64,000 nucleotides of DNA, taken from assembly GCA_019009955.1 (NCBI GenBank), contig CM032230.1, positions 102,724,001 through 102,788,000 of the forward strand, read 5' to 3'. Made by a program: the position numbers and the translations under genes. Shown here piece by piece: positions 1 to 11,704 of the stretch; position 1 is the first letter of the stretch, and every line of letters begins with the position of its first letter. A model generated the notes under the pieces. That model was given only the letters and a program-made list of their open reading frames with translations, was not told where the DNA came from and ran no database searches. The DNA is from Riptortus pedestris (Eukaryota; Arthropoda; Insecta; Hemiptera; Alydidae).

Positions 1-504
1 CGGGATTAAGGTTTTGAAGAAATTCTGTCGTTGTTGAAATAGCTAAAGAAGTAGCTCCTCGTTAAAGTTTTTTATCATTCTTTTCGTCTAAAACGTGAGA
101 GCTATTCCCACTGGGATTTCTCTATTTCCTCTCTCTTCAATCATTTCTTCTTTTATTTGTTTCAGCTACTTTTGTGGTCAATTCACATTTTCCTTTTGCA
201 CAAAATTCTCTTCATTCTGATTATTATTCTGAAGTGAATAGTAAAATCGAATGAATTGTTTTCTTTCTCCCTTAAATCATAAGGAAGACCTGTAATTTCA
301 TTTTGTAATTGTTTATTTACTTTTGGATTATCCTATCAACTGTATAAATAGGTGTGTCTTTTATGTACCTCTTCCTTGTGTATTAGCTATCTTTTAGGAA
401 GAAATATTGATGACGTCTTCTCACGTTTTGTTCTCCAGTTCCGATAACAAAATTGAGGTTCTTTGAAAATAATATATATATAAATATGCACGTCGACGAT
501 CCAG
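1..504. other. No gene seen, AT-rich flank
   Basis: Unique-looking AT-rich DNA. A TATA-like string near 343 is not backed by any downstream gene. Short open frames here have no recognisable content. Confidence 0.5.
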
Positions 505-1480
505 CAGCAGTTATTCCTGCAACAACAGTATATTTATGGTAAGTGCTTAGAGAAGGAGTAAAATATAAAGTCGCAGATTCTACACTTACTATCGAATATC
601 TAGCCAATCTTATTGATAAGGATGCTATAATTGTTGCTATATACCTTTTCGTAACTCGAATAAGACTCGAGATATATTTTATTTTTTACACATTTAGCCT
701 GCGGTGTACTCCCCCCCCCAAATAAAAAACTCCTCTTCATCCGATTTTCACAAGATGTCTACAACATCGATGTACTTTGCAAAACGGTTAATATTGTTCA
801 TAGAGTTGTTTTCTAAAAGGTTTGTACTATAGATTTTGGAATGTTGTAGAAGGTACTTGTATTTTCCAGTCTTTGTAAGACAGTACTTCTCCTTATTTTT
901 ACACGAAGCTATTATTTCAGCTCATCCAATAAGTACACTTAGAAGTCAAATGATTCTTAATTTAGAGTTCTTAGTGAGTGACCAAGAGAAAATATAATGT
1001 GAGATAACGTATGTTACCGCTGTGTGTTGAGAAGCCTGCTCAAGTTACGCAGCCCCTGCGAGACCAAGTTTTGCCCATTTTCTAAACCTTCCGAATAGTT
1101 TTGTTTCAGCAGTCACTAACTTTTTTTTTGGGAATGGTTCATTATTTTAGTTTGATGACTATTAAGTCAAGCTCTAGCGCATTAATACATTTTTACAAAT
1201 ATATATATATATATATATATATAAAAAAATCTCATGACCCACTGAGGATCCTTGAGAAATTCAGTAATTACGTAGATGAAGTAGCGATTTTTGGTGTATA
1301 ATGCTACAATACAGCCAATTTTTGTTTTTTATATAAAAACAGCCAACAAGAGTTCGTAATTGACTTTAATATATTTCAATCAGAATGTTAGAAAGTAGCA
1401 TAGTTACTCGTTTATCTACCTCGTTCATCTACCTCTACTCGTATTATCGGTCCTTCCTAGATGACGAAAATGAGGTCCAT
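505..1480 (+). repeat. 980-bp repeat unit, left copy (AT-core related)
   Basis: This block reappears inverted at 8701-9926. Once the MITE nested in the other copy is removed, both are about 980 bp. It contains a diverged 3' half of an AT-core element ending at about 1075 in a stem-loop (ACGCAGCCCCTGCG) and a T run. It continues about 400 bp past that end, through a (TA)n array at 1199-1222, to the motif GATGACGAAAATGAGGTCC. The extra 400 bp is absent from standard AT-core copies, so this is a longer related unit or a composite. Confidence 0.75.
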
Positions 1481-1692
1481 TCAAAATTATATGTATATAT
1501 ATATATATATATACATATATCAAATCAAAATCAAATAACAAGCTGCCCCCATTTTGAGGGTGCCCGTTTGGGTCAGCCTCCTAATCAGCCCACCAGGGTA
1601 TATAGGTAAAATAAAAAATTATTGCTTTTAAATGTTTTATATATATGCTTACATTTTTTTTTATAGGGAATTAATTTGATTATATATATATA

Positions 1693-2489
1693 CTAGATAA
1701 CCCGGCAAACGTTGTTTTGCCTTATAAATTATTTCTAGTTTCTAGATAAATTCTAGTGTAGACAAAAAGTAACTTACTTATTATAAGTGTGTAAGTATGT
1801 TTATATGCGTGAAATAGGCATGGAGCGCTATGAACGATAAGGGAATATAAAAAAATACAAACGCCAAACAATATTATTTTTAAGTTATTATAGTTTATTT
1901 CTTAAAATTACATATCACTTATTAATTACGACAGTAAACACTAACAAACAACATCAATCTTTTAATGCTTATAGCATGAACAATATTTTTTGTTAAGCCC
2001 CTCTTTAGCGAGCACAACAAACTGGATGGTTTACACACTCGTGAACATGCTACGTACAATTGCCTGTGTGAAAAACATGGTGTACTCAAATCTAAGCCAC
2101 TACTCTTATTTGCCATAAGCTAAGGGAATTTTTAATCGAAGTACAGTTGAAAACACTATAATTGATCAGTTATCGAGCGGGATGATAATGATTAAATTGC
2201 TAAAATGGCTATAAAAAATAGGGGTTGGTGATTAAAAAGTTAACAATTTAGGGTTGTATGTATTTTTTTAATGCCACTTTATAAAAAAATAAAAAACAAA
2301 AATTTCGTCCAAAATGTAAAAAAAAATGTTAAGGGTGAACAACCCTTATCAATTAGGGGTATGAAAAATAGATAGTAGCCGATTCTCAAACCAACTGAAT
2401 GCGCATATAAAATTTGGTTAAAAATCGGTAAAGCCGTTTCGGAGGAGTACGCTAACTAACTTTGTGACATGGAAATTTTATATATTAGA
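1693..2489 (-). mobile_element. Helitron copy with truncated helicase remnant
   Basis: Read on the minus strand it starts with TC (TCTAATATATAAAATTTCC at 2489) and ends in CTAG (1693-1696). The end is preceded by a hairpin at 1704-1721 (GGCAAA stem, 6-nt loop, TTTGCC). Flanks are A at the 5' side and T at the 3' side, with no target duplication. These are the standard Helitron hallmarks. At 797 bp it is far too short to be autonomous and keeps only the end of the helicase gene. It lies inside an AT-core element. Confidence 0.85.
1922..2116 (-). pseudogene. Helitron Rep/helicase C-terminal fragment
   Basis: A 64-residue open frame containing CFSHRQLYVACSRVCKPSS followed by LTKNIVHAI. This matches the C-terminal motif VI region of PIF1-like Helitron helicases, which usually read CFSHGQLYVACSRVGKPSS. 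The arginine of the ACSRV motif, which in this superfamily contacts the ATP phosphate, is retained. The two usual glycines are replaced by R and C. Walker A and B motifs, the Rep nuclease domain and all upstream sequence are missing, so it is a fragment, not a working enzyme. It ends at a natural stop about 225 bp before the Helitron 3' end, the expected place for the gene's end. Confidence 0.8.
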
Positions 2490-2924
2490 TTACTGCTCTG
2501 GCAGTCGCGATATTGTTTTAATCGTTACGAAACTCAACATTTAATCGTCTTATGGAAATAGAAAGATCTAGTTCAGAGAAACAGTAGGGGAGGGGGATTA
2601 GAGGGGGAGAATTTCGAAAATTCTTAATATCTCCGTTATTATGTGTCGTGTCTAAATGTTGTATAGAACAAATCTTATCGCAATTGTAATTTTCTATAAA
2701 TGCTGCTATATACGTACTTTCACTATCTTTATTATTAACCGAGATATTTGCATTTTTTAGCTGTCGGGGTAACTCCCCCCCCCCACTCCCTCCTCTTGAT
2801 CATAAATTCCAAGCATTGTTCTCATATACATTTACTTTTTGAGATAAATTCAAATATGTCGCACACGTGAGAAATCTCCTTTAGTTTACGCAGTTCCTGC
2901 GTGACGGGCTTTCAGTTATTTTTG

Positions 2925-2995
2925 TGGACATTAATGGCTGAAATCGGACCTGGAGAATTGGTTGTAAAATTCAATGTCTCAAATATCTCAGTTTT
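2925..2995 (+). repeat. AT-core element fragment
   Basis: The words TTAATGGCTGAAATCGGACC and AAATATCTC match the middle of the element. The rest is missing. Confidence 0.55.
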
Positions 2996-4013
2996 AGCAT
3001 ATGGAAAACCAATATAATCAATCTCCTTTCGAGTTATTTTTCTAAAGTTCCTGTTCTTATATTTTTATCTACAATCACTTTGAAAGAATGTTTTAAAAAT
3101 TTTCATAGCCATTTTATATATTACTATTTCACTTTACATTTTTAGTTTATCGTATGTAATTTACAATTTCTTTCTTCTAGAAAATATTCTATTACGTTCT
3201 CTTAAATATTTTGGACGTGGTTAAAAATGTTAAATAATTAAATATTCGCTTAAGGTCCAATGTAATTTCTCTGATTGACAATGAGACATTTGAACTTGAA
3301 ATTTGTATGAATACTTGACTGGCATATAAATGCTAATAGTAAAGAGGTTGTGATGTATTGTACATGCTCGTTAAAAAAATGTCCTCATATGTTCACTGTT
3401 CCGGAACAGTTATCATTACATCATGTTCTGTTGCTAAATATAACCAGAACTACTTATTTTTAAAGTTATTGTTATCTTTTTTCATTTTTTATTATCTAAA
3501 GGAATAATGTATGATGGAAATCACATAGCAGCGTAGCCATGAGGAAAGATATCCTAATATATTTCCACATGATATATAATCCGGTATATATAGAGTTTAT
3601 AATAGTAATATTAAGTATTTAATCTAGTGATAATATCTTAAATAACACATTCATTTTAGAAACTAGCAATGGAAAAGATATGCAGATCTCAAAAACTAGT
3701 CCCATCTAAAAACTACGAAATATTTTCAAAAAAGAAGCATTTTCTTTTAATTAAACTCTTTCATCGAACACTAAAGATTAATTTCGTTAATGGCTGAAAT
3801 CAGACCTGTAAGAGGGGGGGGGAGTCATTCTAGCTAGTGGGAAATGTGCTTAATTTTTGCTAAGGCGGCTTTAAATTAGAGCATTATTTTTTGTTAAACA
3901 AAAACTTAATCTATTGTTTGACTACCCATTCATTATATCTCCATAAAATTAAAGCATTTATTCCTTGTCATCGATCGAATAAATTAAAGAGTAATGAAAG
4001 GAAAATCAACTAT
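2996..4013. other. No gene; small palindrome and an AT-core scrap
   Basis: AT-rich. A 16-bp perfect palindrome, ACTGTTCCGGAACAGT, is at 3395-3410. A scrap of the AT-core middle (TTAATGGCTGAAATCAGACC and a G run) is at 3788-3823. Confidence 0.5.
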
Positions 4014-4067
4014 GAGGTAGGACTCACGGCGCGATCTTCGAAAACAGTTCCTAAATGTCCATAGATG

Positions 4068-4115
<48 letters not shown>

Positions 4116-4935
4116 TACCATTGTAGTGGTCGTAATTTTTGTTTGATCATTATGTACATTATATGAGGCGATCAGAATAATAGTGGCCTAACCCCAAAAG
4201 TAAGACCGCCAAAACTGTTAGTTAAAAAACAAACTGCTGCTGCTATCTAGTGAAAAAACTTAGAAGGTGGCTTAGGCCACTAATATTTCATAGAACACAT
4301 TATTCAGCAACAGATTGCTATGGTAACTCAAATAACCAAATTTGAGGGTTGGGCCACTATAATAACTCATATAGCTTTAAAAGAAAGATAGTTATTTCTA
4401 ATTTTTCCCAGCCTTCATTAAACTACCTCTTCTACTCAATGGTTTTTTTACTTAGGAACAGAAAATATATAGGGACAAGAGATCAATAGTGCGTGGAAAA
4501 TCTGTTTAGTTTACGCAGCCCCTGCGTGACTGTCTTTTCAATTAGGTGTACTTAAATCGAAGACTGTCATTTCATTAAGCTTTATAGTTTTAGTTTTATT
4601 TCATTATCGTAATTTTTCCTATTTTGTATCTTCAAAAGTGTTCCTTAAAGCGAACACTTGCTTAATCCTTAGATTTACAAAACTGAAATCGTTCACATTC
4701 GCCATTTATATATCAAGAGGTGCATTTTCATGAAAATTAACTACTTTAGTTTTTTTTTTCAATCTGAGAAAATACTAAAGTAGAGTAGGGTATAAGGCCT
4801 TAGACTTGTACTGGAGGAACACCAGCTTACATTAAACAATAATAGCTGAATTGGAAGATATTTCCTATTTATTCAGTGATCCATCTAATTAGTGATCATT
4901 GACTCCCAGCTGAGAACTCATTTCTTGGACGGCCA
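4014..4935 (+). mobile_element. AT-core related unit with 3' extension, left copy
   Basis: It opens with the 5' block (GGCGCGATCTTCGAAAAC, AAATGTCCATAGATGAT). A compound core follows, (TA)n at 4067-4090 then (TG)n at 4091-4115, and then GGTCGTAATTTTTGTTTGATC. The stem-loop end is at 4513-4532. Homology to the inverted partner at 11190-11704 continues about 400 bp past that end, to about 4935. A MITE (4164-4369) interrupts it and is absent from the partner. Confidence 0.75.
4164..4369 (+). mobile_element. MITE, Tc1/mariner-type (TA target duplication)
   Basis: Left end TGAGGCGATCAGAATAATAG continuing TGGCCTAACCCC. The right end is its imperfect inverse, with about 6 bp missing. TA lies on both sides (4162-4163 and 4370-4371), and the partner unit at about 11.66 kb has the uninterrupted TATAGCTTTAAAAT site with a single TA. 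A second copy lies inverted at 60426-60685. TA duplication fits Tc1/mariner, but no transposase is present. Confidence 0.8.
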
Positions 4936-4959
4936 GCTCATACATACACATATATATAT

Positions 4960-5706
4960 GTTACTGTAAATCCTCGGAGTGTGGTAAATCCAAAGATTTG
5001 CTGGTAAATCTTAGAATTTACCAGAAACGTTGGTAAATGTCCGATTTTGTCTTTCAAATTGGACTTTAGCCAGTGAATCTTAGGATTTCCCAAGAGGCTC
5101 GGCAAAAGCTAGAATTATCTTAATCAGGATGGTCCTTTCGGACTTTTACCAACAGATTTTGGTAAATCCTAACATTTCCCAGCGTCTGTTGGTAAAAGTT
5201 AGAATAAAGGTTATTTGAAATGAAAATTTTAGAATAAGTTTTATTATTATTTGTTATAGCATGGGAGAGAATTGTGGCACTTTGAATTGTACTTCATATA
5301 AGCTAACTTGCACAAACATTTCTTATTTGAACCAATGACTGTTATATGACTGTTGATGAACTGCGGTGCGAAGGCTTATATCTTCGTCGGGCACTTCATC
5401 AGGAGACTTGAAAATGAGGTAGGGGGAAGCATCCCTGTCCCCACTCCTCTTCACTGGTCATTTACTAATGAGCCTTGGGAAATCCACACATTTACCAAAC
5501 AGTATTGGTAAAAGTACTAAATCTCACATTTATTTAATGTTTTTCAGGCATTTACCAAGCCAGGCGGTAAATCCGGGGATTGACCAACTGCCAAGCGGTA
5601 ATAGCTCGAATTTGATCTAAATTTCGGACTTTAACCAGTGCTCTTGGTAAATCCTAATATTTACCGGTGTCCTGGCATTTACCACACTTCGGGGTTTTAC
5701 AGTAAC
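4960..5706. mobile_element. 747-bp non-autonomous DNA transposon with 32-bp TIRs
   Basis: The TIR starts GTTACTGTAAATCCTCGGAG, and the right end, inverted, reads GTTACTGTAAAACCCCGAAG. 28 of 32 bases match. At least ten GGTAAAT or ATTTACC words lie in both subterminal regions, typical of transposase-binding repeats. No coding capacity is seen. It inserted in a TATATA tract, so a target duplication (possibly ATATAT) cannot be proven. The superfamily is not assigned. Confidence 0.8.
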
Positions 5707-5840
5707 ATATATAGATAGATAGATAGATAGGCAGACACAATTTTGAACGGACCTCATTTTCGTGATCTACTAGGTACGATCAATGGGCATTTGAGATTTT
5801 TTGAAAATCGCGTCATGAGTACAACCGAAACAATTTATGG
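5707..5840 (-). mobile_element. AT-core element, 5' part only
   Basis: A (GATA)n tract at 5709-5730 is followed by TTTTGAACGGACCTCATTTT and ATCGCGTCATGAGTACAACC. This is the 5' third of the family read backwards. The rest was probably separated by the 747-bp element on its left or lost. Confidence 0.75.
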
Positions 5841-6832
5841 AACTCCGTTTCTCTATTCTCTCCTAAGTGAAAATTATTTACTTCGGGGGATATTCAATAA
5901 TCTACATCAGCGGAAATCTATTGCTGGATGTTCTTGATTCCAGGCAGTCACTACGAATAACTAACAACCAAATTATTTGCAAACTATTGACCTCTTTTTT
6001 TTTCATATCGAAAGTCATGTGAATTTTCAGCTACAAAGTCTGTAGATTTAGGACCTATTAATTTCATAAATAAGTGCACATATTAATAAAATGAATATTC
6101 CTTTTTAATTCAAAATGTAAACAACAGAAAACAATTTGTAGTGTAACTTAATAATATAACCTCAAAAACCATATGTTGACAAAAGAAAAACAATAATCAT
6201 AAGTAACAGGACCTAATATAAAATATTGTATATCTGCCTCTTAAGACTAAATACCTTGTCCAAGACAACTAAGAATGTTTGATGGGAAGGATGCTCGTGG
6301 GCAGTTGTGAGTCACGCATCCGACACACTCATCTGGGCCTAGAATCATCTGGTATTCTAATTTGCTCAGAGACCAATTCCTTGATTTTAATTCAACCATT
6401 CCATTATGTGTTTAGGCCTGAGGTCTGTGAGAACCATGCACACGTGAAGCCAATATATAATAGGCTTCTGTTAAGAACTTATGTTTTATACGAAAAAAGG
6501 AAATAGGCAATAGCAATGTTGTAGTAGCTTCTACAGCTACATTAGTTAACACAGTTTGGGCTCATGGAACCGAAGCTAATCTGGATGAGTTATCGACTGG
6601 ACTCTGTAAGCATATGGTTATCTGCAAAACATGGTGATCACGATACAAAATTTGATACCCTAGCTGTCATGACACAAAATGAATTACTCTTTAAATTCCA
6701 AGGTAATCCTTCCCATAACAGTATGCGTTCAAAAGTATAAATAAATAAAATAAAAGTATAAACTATACAGGTAAACTCCGTAATAATAAATTGTAAAGTG
6801 GCTGATGATTGGGAAATATCGAAATGTACAGG
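5841..6832. other. No gene seen
   Basis: AT-rich DNA. The open frame at 6279-6506 shows no recognisable domain and was not accepted. Confidence 0.5.
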
Positions 6833-7245
6833 AAAAAAAGTCCGTCACGCAGGGACTGCGTAAGCTAAGGAGATTTCCCACGTGAAGTTATACAATAGAG
6901 AAATCTCCATACGAGAGCCAAGCAGTTACGGAATTGGCCGAACTAGCTTTTGGCGGGAAACTCACTCATCCCCTGAACGCCCATATTTCATAAAAATGCA
7001 AGGTACAGAGTAAATGTATAGAACATTATTTATAGTAAATTTAATTTGCAATAAGTCTGGTTCTAAACAATATTTTGATCTGACTTATGGTACCGGAGAT
7101 ATTCCGAATTTTCGAAAATCCCCCCCCCCTCCCACTAGCCTGATTTCAGCCATTAACGAACTTAATCTGTCTTTTTGCATAAAACGTTTAAATATCGAGT
7201 TTGGTAGCGATCAAACAAAAATTGCGACCGCAAGAGCGTTAACAT

Positions 7246-7295
<50 letters not shown>

Positions 7296-7420
7296 TTGAA
7301 CGGACCTCATTTTCGTCATCTCCTGGGTAGGATCGATGGAAATTTGAAGAAATTTTTCGAAAATCGCGTAATGAGTACGACCTGAATAGCTGATTTCCTC
7401 CCTTAAGGGAAATCTGCTAA
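6833..7420 (-). mobile_element. AT-core element, full length (subfamily B)
   Basis: All parts are present on the minus strand. The right end is the hairpin CCCTTAAGGGAAATCTGCTA at 7401-7420. The (TA)n core is at 7249-7290 and the C-rich run at 7121-7134. The subfamily B half (AACTAGCTTTTGGCGGGAAA) is at 6937-6962. The 3' stem-loop GCAGGGACTGC and AAAAAAAGTCCG lie at 6833-6860. Flanks are A/T runs with no clear target duplication. Confidence 0.85.
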
Positions 7421-8160
7421 TTGAAGTTTGACTGCATATAGGAGCGAATGGTGCTAAGATCCTGGTGTACTTAGCTTCTACGTTGTTAATTTTTCTCTAT
7501 CAGTAAGATTGGGAGGTTTCGTCTTCATAGGAACTCCTGGATACCTTTTCAGTGTCGAAAGGCAATTAAGGATCTACTTCGTAAGAAAAGTAACGAAGCA
7601 AGGTTCGGTCCGCACTAAAAAAAGAAATAACCTGGTTCTTATAAAATCAAGGCAAATCCAACAATTTTAATTTGGGAAAATAAAACACTCACGATAGGAA
7701 TTTGTGTTCATAGAAGGAATGAAATATATATTTTCAAATGTGCAATTTGTTCCAAATGACTGACTACATTTGATGTGTAATGTAAAACTTTGGAATGTGT
7801 ACTAATATTAGCAAAATGTGAAAATGCCTATTGTTTATAGGATTTTTTAGAGTGTGAAGTTAAAATTACTTAATGACTTTTATTACCTAGGAATTAATGC
7901 TTCCATGTAAGTACAAAATGCAATAATAAAAACGGGATCTTTATAATCGGAAAACTACAAAAACCAAATGAACTTAATACTTCAAGCTACCTCTATGAAA
8001 ATAATGGCAAAAGTTTATTCGGCGATATCTACCGAAAGAACGTTCTAAGATTTACTGACATGTAGCCACCCTCGAAGCTATGGAACTTTGGGAAGAGGAG
8101 TGGGATCCCAACGAAAGGAGATATCTTTTACTTAGGTAATTCTATAACAGAGATCAGTAA
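7421..8160. other. No gene seen
   Basis: AT-rich spacer with no repeat or coding signal recognised. Confidence 0.5.
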
Positions 8161-8695
8161 TTTAATTATTTTCCAGCTTCCTCCTCAGTGTTTCACCTGT
8201 TATTTTGCAAATTTTCGACGGCTCTCCATCCACCTTCTTCAGGCGATTTCCATTTCGGGTTGTTTTTAATGCGGCGGTTGAGAAACCAACTCCTTCCCAC
8301 CAACCCTCCTCCACCCGCTTCACGGCGATATGCTTGGAAAGGGGCAGGTCTACCGACTTGACCAAGCACTTGGCCTGATCTAGTTATGATTGCTCCCTAC
8401 ACTTCTGTTATGCTGATACTGTCAATTCTCTGGTGTTCTGCTTCTAAGACAAACCACTTTTCCGAGTTAACTTTGCGCAAGGCCCTTGGCTGGCCAAATT
8501 TAATTTTAAGGGGCCAGACTTTTGCTTGTAAAAAGTTGTCACTAGGGACAGCCAACACATAACTGACCCGGAGCACAACAGAATTAAAACTTCCGCAATT
8601 ACAAGACACGCTAACGTCTGCCCACACCAAATTTAATTTGATGAGACAAGGGCCTTGTACACAAAAGTCCACGTAGCTAATGAATTTCCTAAGGA
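8161..8695 (-). other. GC-richer island with two unassigned open frames
   Basis: Two adjacent minus-strand frames, 8672-8397 (91 codons) and 8365-8162 (67 codons), lie in DNA visibly richer in G+C than its surroundings. The first includes WPLKIKFGQPRALRKVNSEK, and the second ends in LRRKLENN. The island stops where the 980-bp unit begins at 8701. It may be a decayed transposon ORF or an exon. I recognise no domain and see no matching splice signals, so no function is given. Confidence 0.25.
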
Positions 8696-8700
8696 TGCTC

Positions 8701-9926
8701 AGTGGACCTCATTTTCGTCATCTATTAGGATCCATTCACATACACACATGTATTCATTTCTAATCTACTATGTATTTCGTAGATAAAAGAGTAACTATGC
8801 TATTCCCTAACATCTTGATTGAAATGTATTAAATTCGATTACGAACACTTGGCTGTTTTTATATAAAATAAAAAAATAGCTGCATAGTGGTATGGTATAT
8901 ATGGTATGGTATACACCGAAAATCGCTACTTCATCTACGTAATTACTGAATTTCTCAAGGATCCTCAGTGGGCCATGAGATTATATATATATATATTTGT
9001 ACAAATGTCTTAATGGGCTAGAGCCGTAACTTGATAGTCACCAAAGTCAAATAATGAACCATTCAAAATAAAATAAGTTAGTGAATGCTGAAATAAAACT
9101 AGTCGGAAGATTTCGAAAATGGGCTAGACTTGGTCTCGCAGGGGCTGCGTAAATTGAGCTGGCTTCTCAACGCAAAGCAGTGACACACATTTTTTCACAT
9201 TCTATTTTCTTTTTGTCACTCACTAAGAACTCTAAATGAAGCATACTTTAATCACAGGAGAAGAAGTACTGGCTTACCAAAACTGAAAAAGTAGATGGGA
9301 AACACGGGTGCCGGAACACTTGACAAAAAACATCAAATTCCTTAAAAAAAACGAGCGAAGAAACCTAAAATTTTTCAACGCAAATATTTCTAAAAATCTA
9401 TAATAAAACAATATTTTCCCCCCTCCATAAGTTATATAAAAAATGTATGAAAAATATTAGGTTTCTTCGCTCGTTTTTTTTAAGGAATTTGATGTTTTTT
9501 GTTAAGTGTTCCGGTACCCGTGTTTCCCATCTACTTGAAAACTACAAGTAACTTTTACAACAATCCAAAATCTATAGTACAAACCTTTTAGAAAACAAAT
9601 CTATCAGCAATATTTACCATTGCAAAGTACAGTGATATTTGAGATATTTTGTGAAAATCGGATGATCAAGAGTGGTGGAGGGGGGGGGGTCCACCGAAGG
9701 CTAAAGGCGAAAAAAATAAAAACAAATATGTCTCCATTGTTATTCGAGTTACGAAAAGGTATATAGCAACAATTATAGCATAACCTTATCAATAAGATTG
9801 GCTAGATATTCGATAGTAAGTGCAGAATCTGTGACTTTATATTTTCCTCCTTCTCTTAGCCTCCATTTGGTTTAAATATAAAGTTTGGTAACCATAAATA
9901 TACTTGCTGCAGGAATAACTCCATAG
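8701..9926 (-). repeat. 980-bp repeat unit, right copy (inverted)
   Basis: Inverted counterpart of 505-1480. Both share GTTATTCCTGCAGCAAG-like, AAATCGCTACTTCATCTACG-like and GGTCTCGCAGGGGCTGCG landmarks in the same order. It carries a short (TA)n at 8984-8998 where the left copy has 24 bp. It is interrupted by a MITE at 9290-9535. The unit edge at 8701 is GTGGACCTCATTTTCGTC, the same AT-core motif that ends the left copy. Confidence 0.75.
9290..9535. mobile_element. MITE with about 80-bp TIRs and 6-bp target duplication
   Basis: Ends AGTAGATGGGAAACACGGG and its inverse. The arms are about 80 bp (through CGAGCGAAGAAACCTAA) around a roughly 85-bp AT-rich centre. TGAAAA flanks both sides (9284-9289 and 9536-9541). 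The sister unit near 0.86 kb has the empty site with one TGGAAAA. No coding sequence is present. The superfamily is unassigned. Confidence 0.9.
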
Positions 9927-9929
9927 AAC

Positions 9930-10800
<871 letters not shown>

Positions 10801-11189
10801 CGTAAGCCAGGAATTTTCATTAGTTCGGCATTACATCTCATTCTCTGTAAGGCTAAACAAATGTTTCGAAAACATTATAATATGAAACATCTTTTGGAAA
10901 CCCGCTAAGGGATTAAAATCGTTATGGGACCTAATTCAGAAAAGGAACTAGTTTCAAACAGGGGCGTAGCAGCTTTTGTGTTGAACCCAAGAGTAACTGA
11001 AATGAAACTGGAGAATACACAAATACTGCCTTAACCGAGTTTACTACAGTAACAGTCCAGGCAATTTTCCAATTTATACACATATAATAAGAATGTTTCC
11101 CTGAATAGGTGCCTTGCTTTTATCTACAGGTTTTTTTTAGACATCTAGGAGAACGATCTAATTTCATATGTCTCTCGAATAATATAGAA

Positions 11190-11704
11190 TGTGTCCAAGG
11201 AGTGAGTTCTCTGATGAGAGTCTATGATCACAAATTAGATGGGACGAATTGAAGTCTAGTAGATAGATATCTTCCTATTGTTTAATGTAAGCTGCTGTTC
11301 GTCAAGTACAAGTCGAAGACCCTACACAATTTTTATACTTCCTCAGATTGAAAAAAAACTAAAGTGGTTAATTTTGATGAAAATGTACCTCTAACACTTT
11401 TGAGGATACAAAATAGGAAACATTACGAAAATGAAATAAAAATGAAACTATAAGGGTCTGTAAAATGGTATTCTTCAATTTAAGTATACCTCATTTAAAA
11501 GACCGTCACACAAGGGCTGCGTAAACTAAGCAGATTTCCCACGCACTATTCATCTCTTGCCCCTATATAATTTCTGTTCCTAAGTAAAACTCCGATAGGA
11601 GTGAGAGTTTAATGAAGGCTTGGAAAAAATAGAAATAACTATCATAATTTTAAAGCTATATAATATTTATAACGATCAAACAAAAATTACGGTCTCAACA
11701 AAAA
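11190..11704 (-). mobile_element. AT-core related unit with 3' extension, inverted copy
   Basis: Inverted partner of 4014-4935 without the MITE. AAAAGACCGTCACACAAGGG and the inverted terminus AAGCAGATTTCCC are at 11494-11540, and AACGATCAAACAAAAATTAC at 11672-11691. The shared extension (for example GATCACAAATTAGATGG) runs left to about 11190. It stops at the point where the (TA)n core would begin. Confidence 0.75.

Larger units (their letters stand above)
1440..2911 (+). mobile_element. AT-core element, interrupted by a Helitron
   Basis: The 5' block (ATGACGAAAATGAGGTCC) is at 1461-1479, followed by a short (TA)n core. After about 180 bp of unassigned DNA and a Helitron, the element resumes at 2490 with CAGTCGCGATATTGTTTTAA. 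It goes on through the G-rich run (2587-2610) and the ATCTCCGTTATTATG block to the inverted 5' terminus and the stem-loop at 2888-2911. The two halves match the left and right of the intact copy at 42895-43500, so nesting is well supported. Confidence 0.8.
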
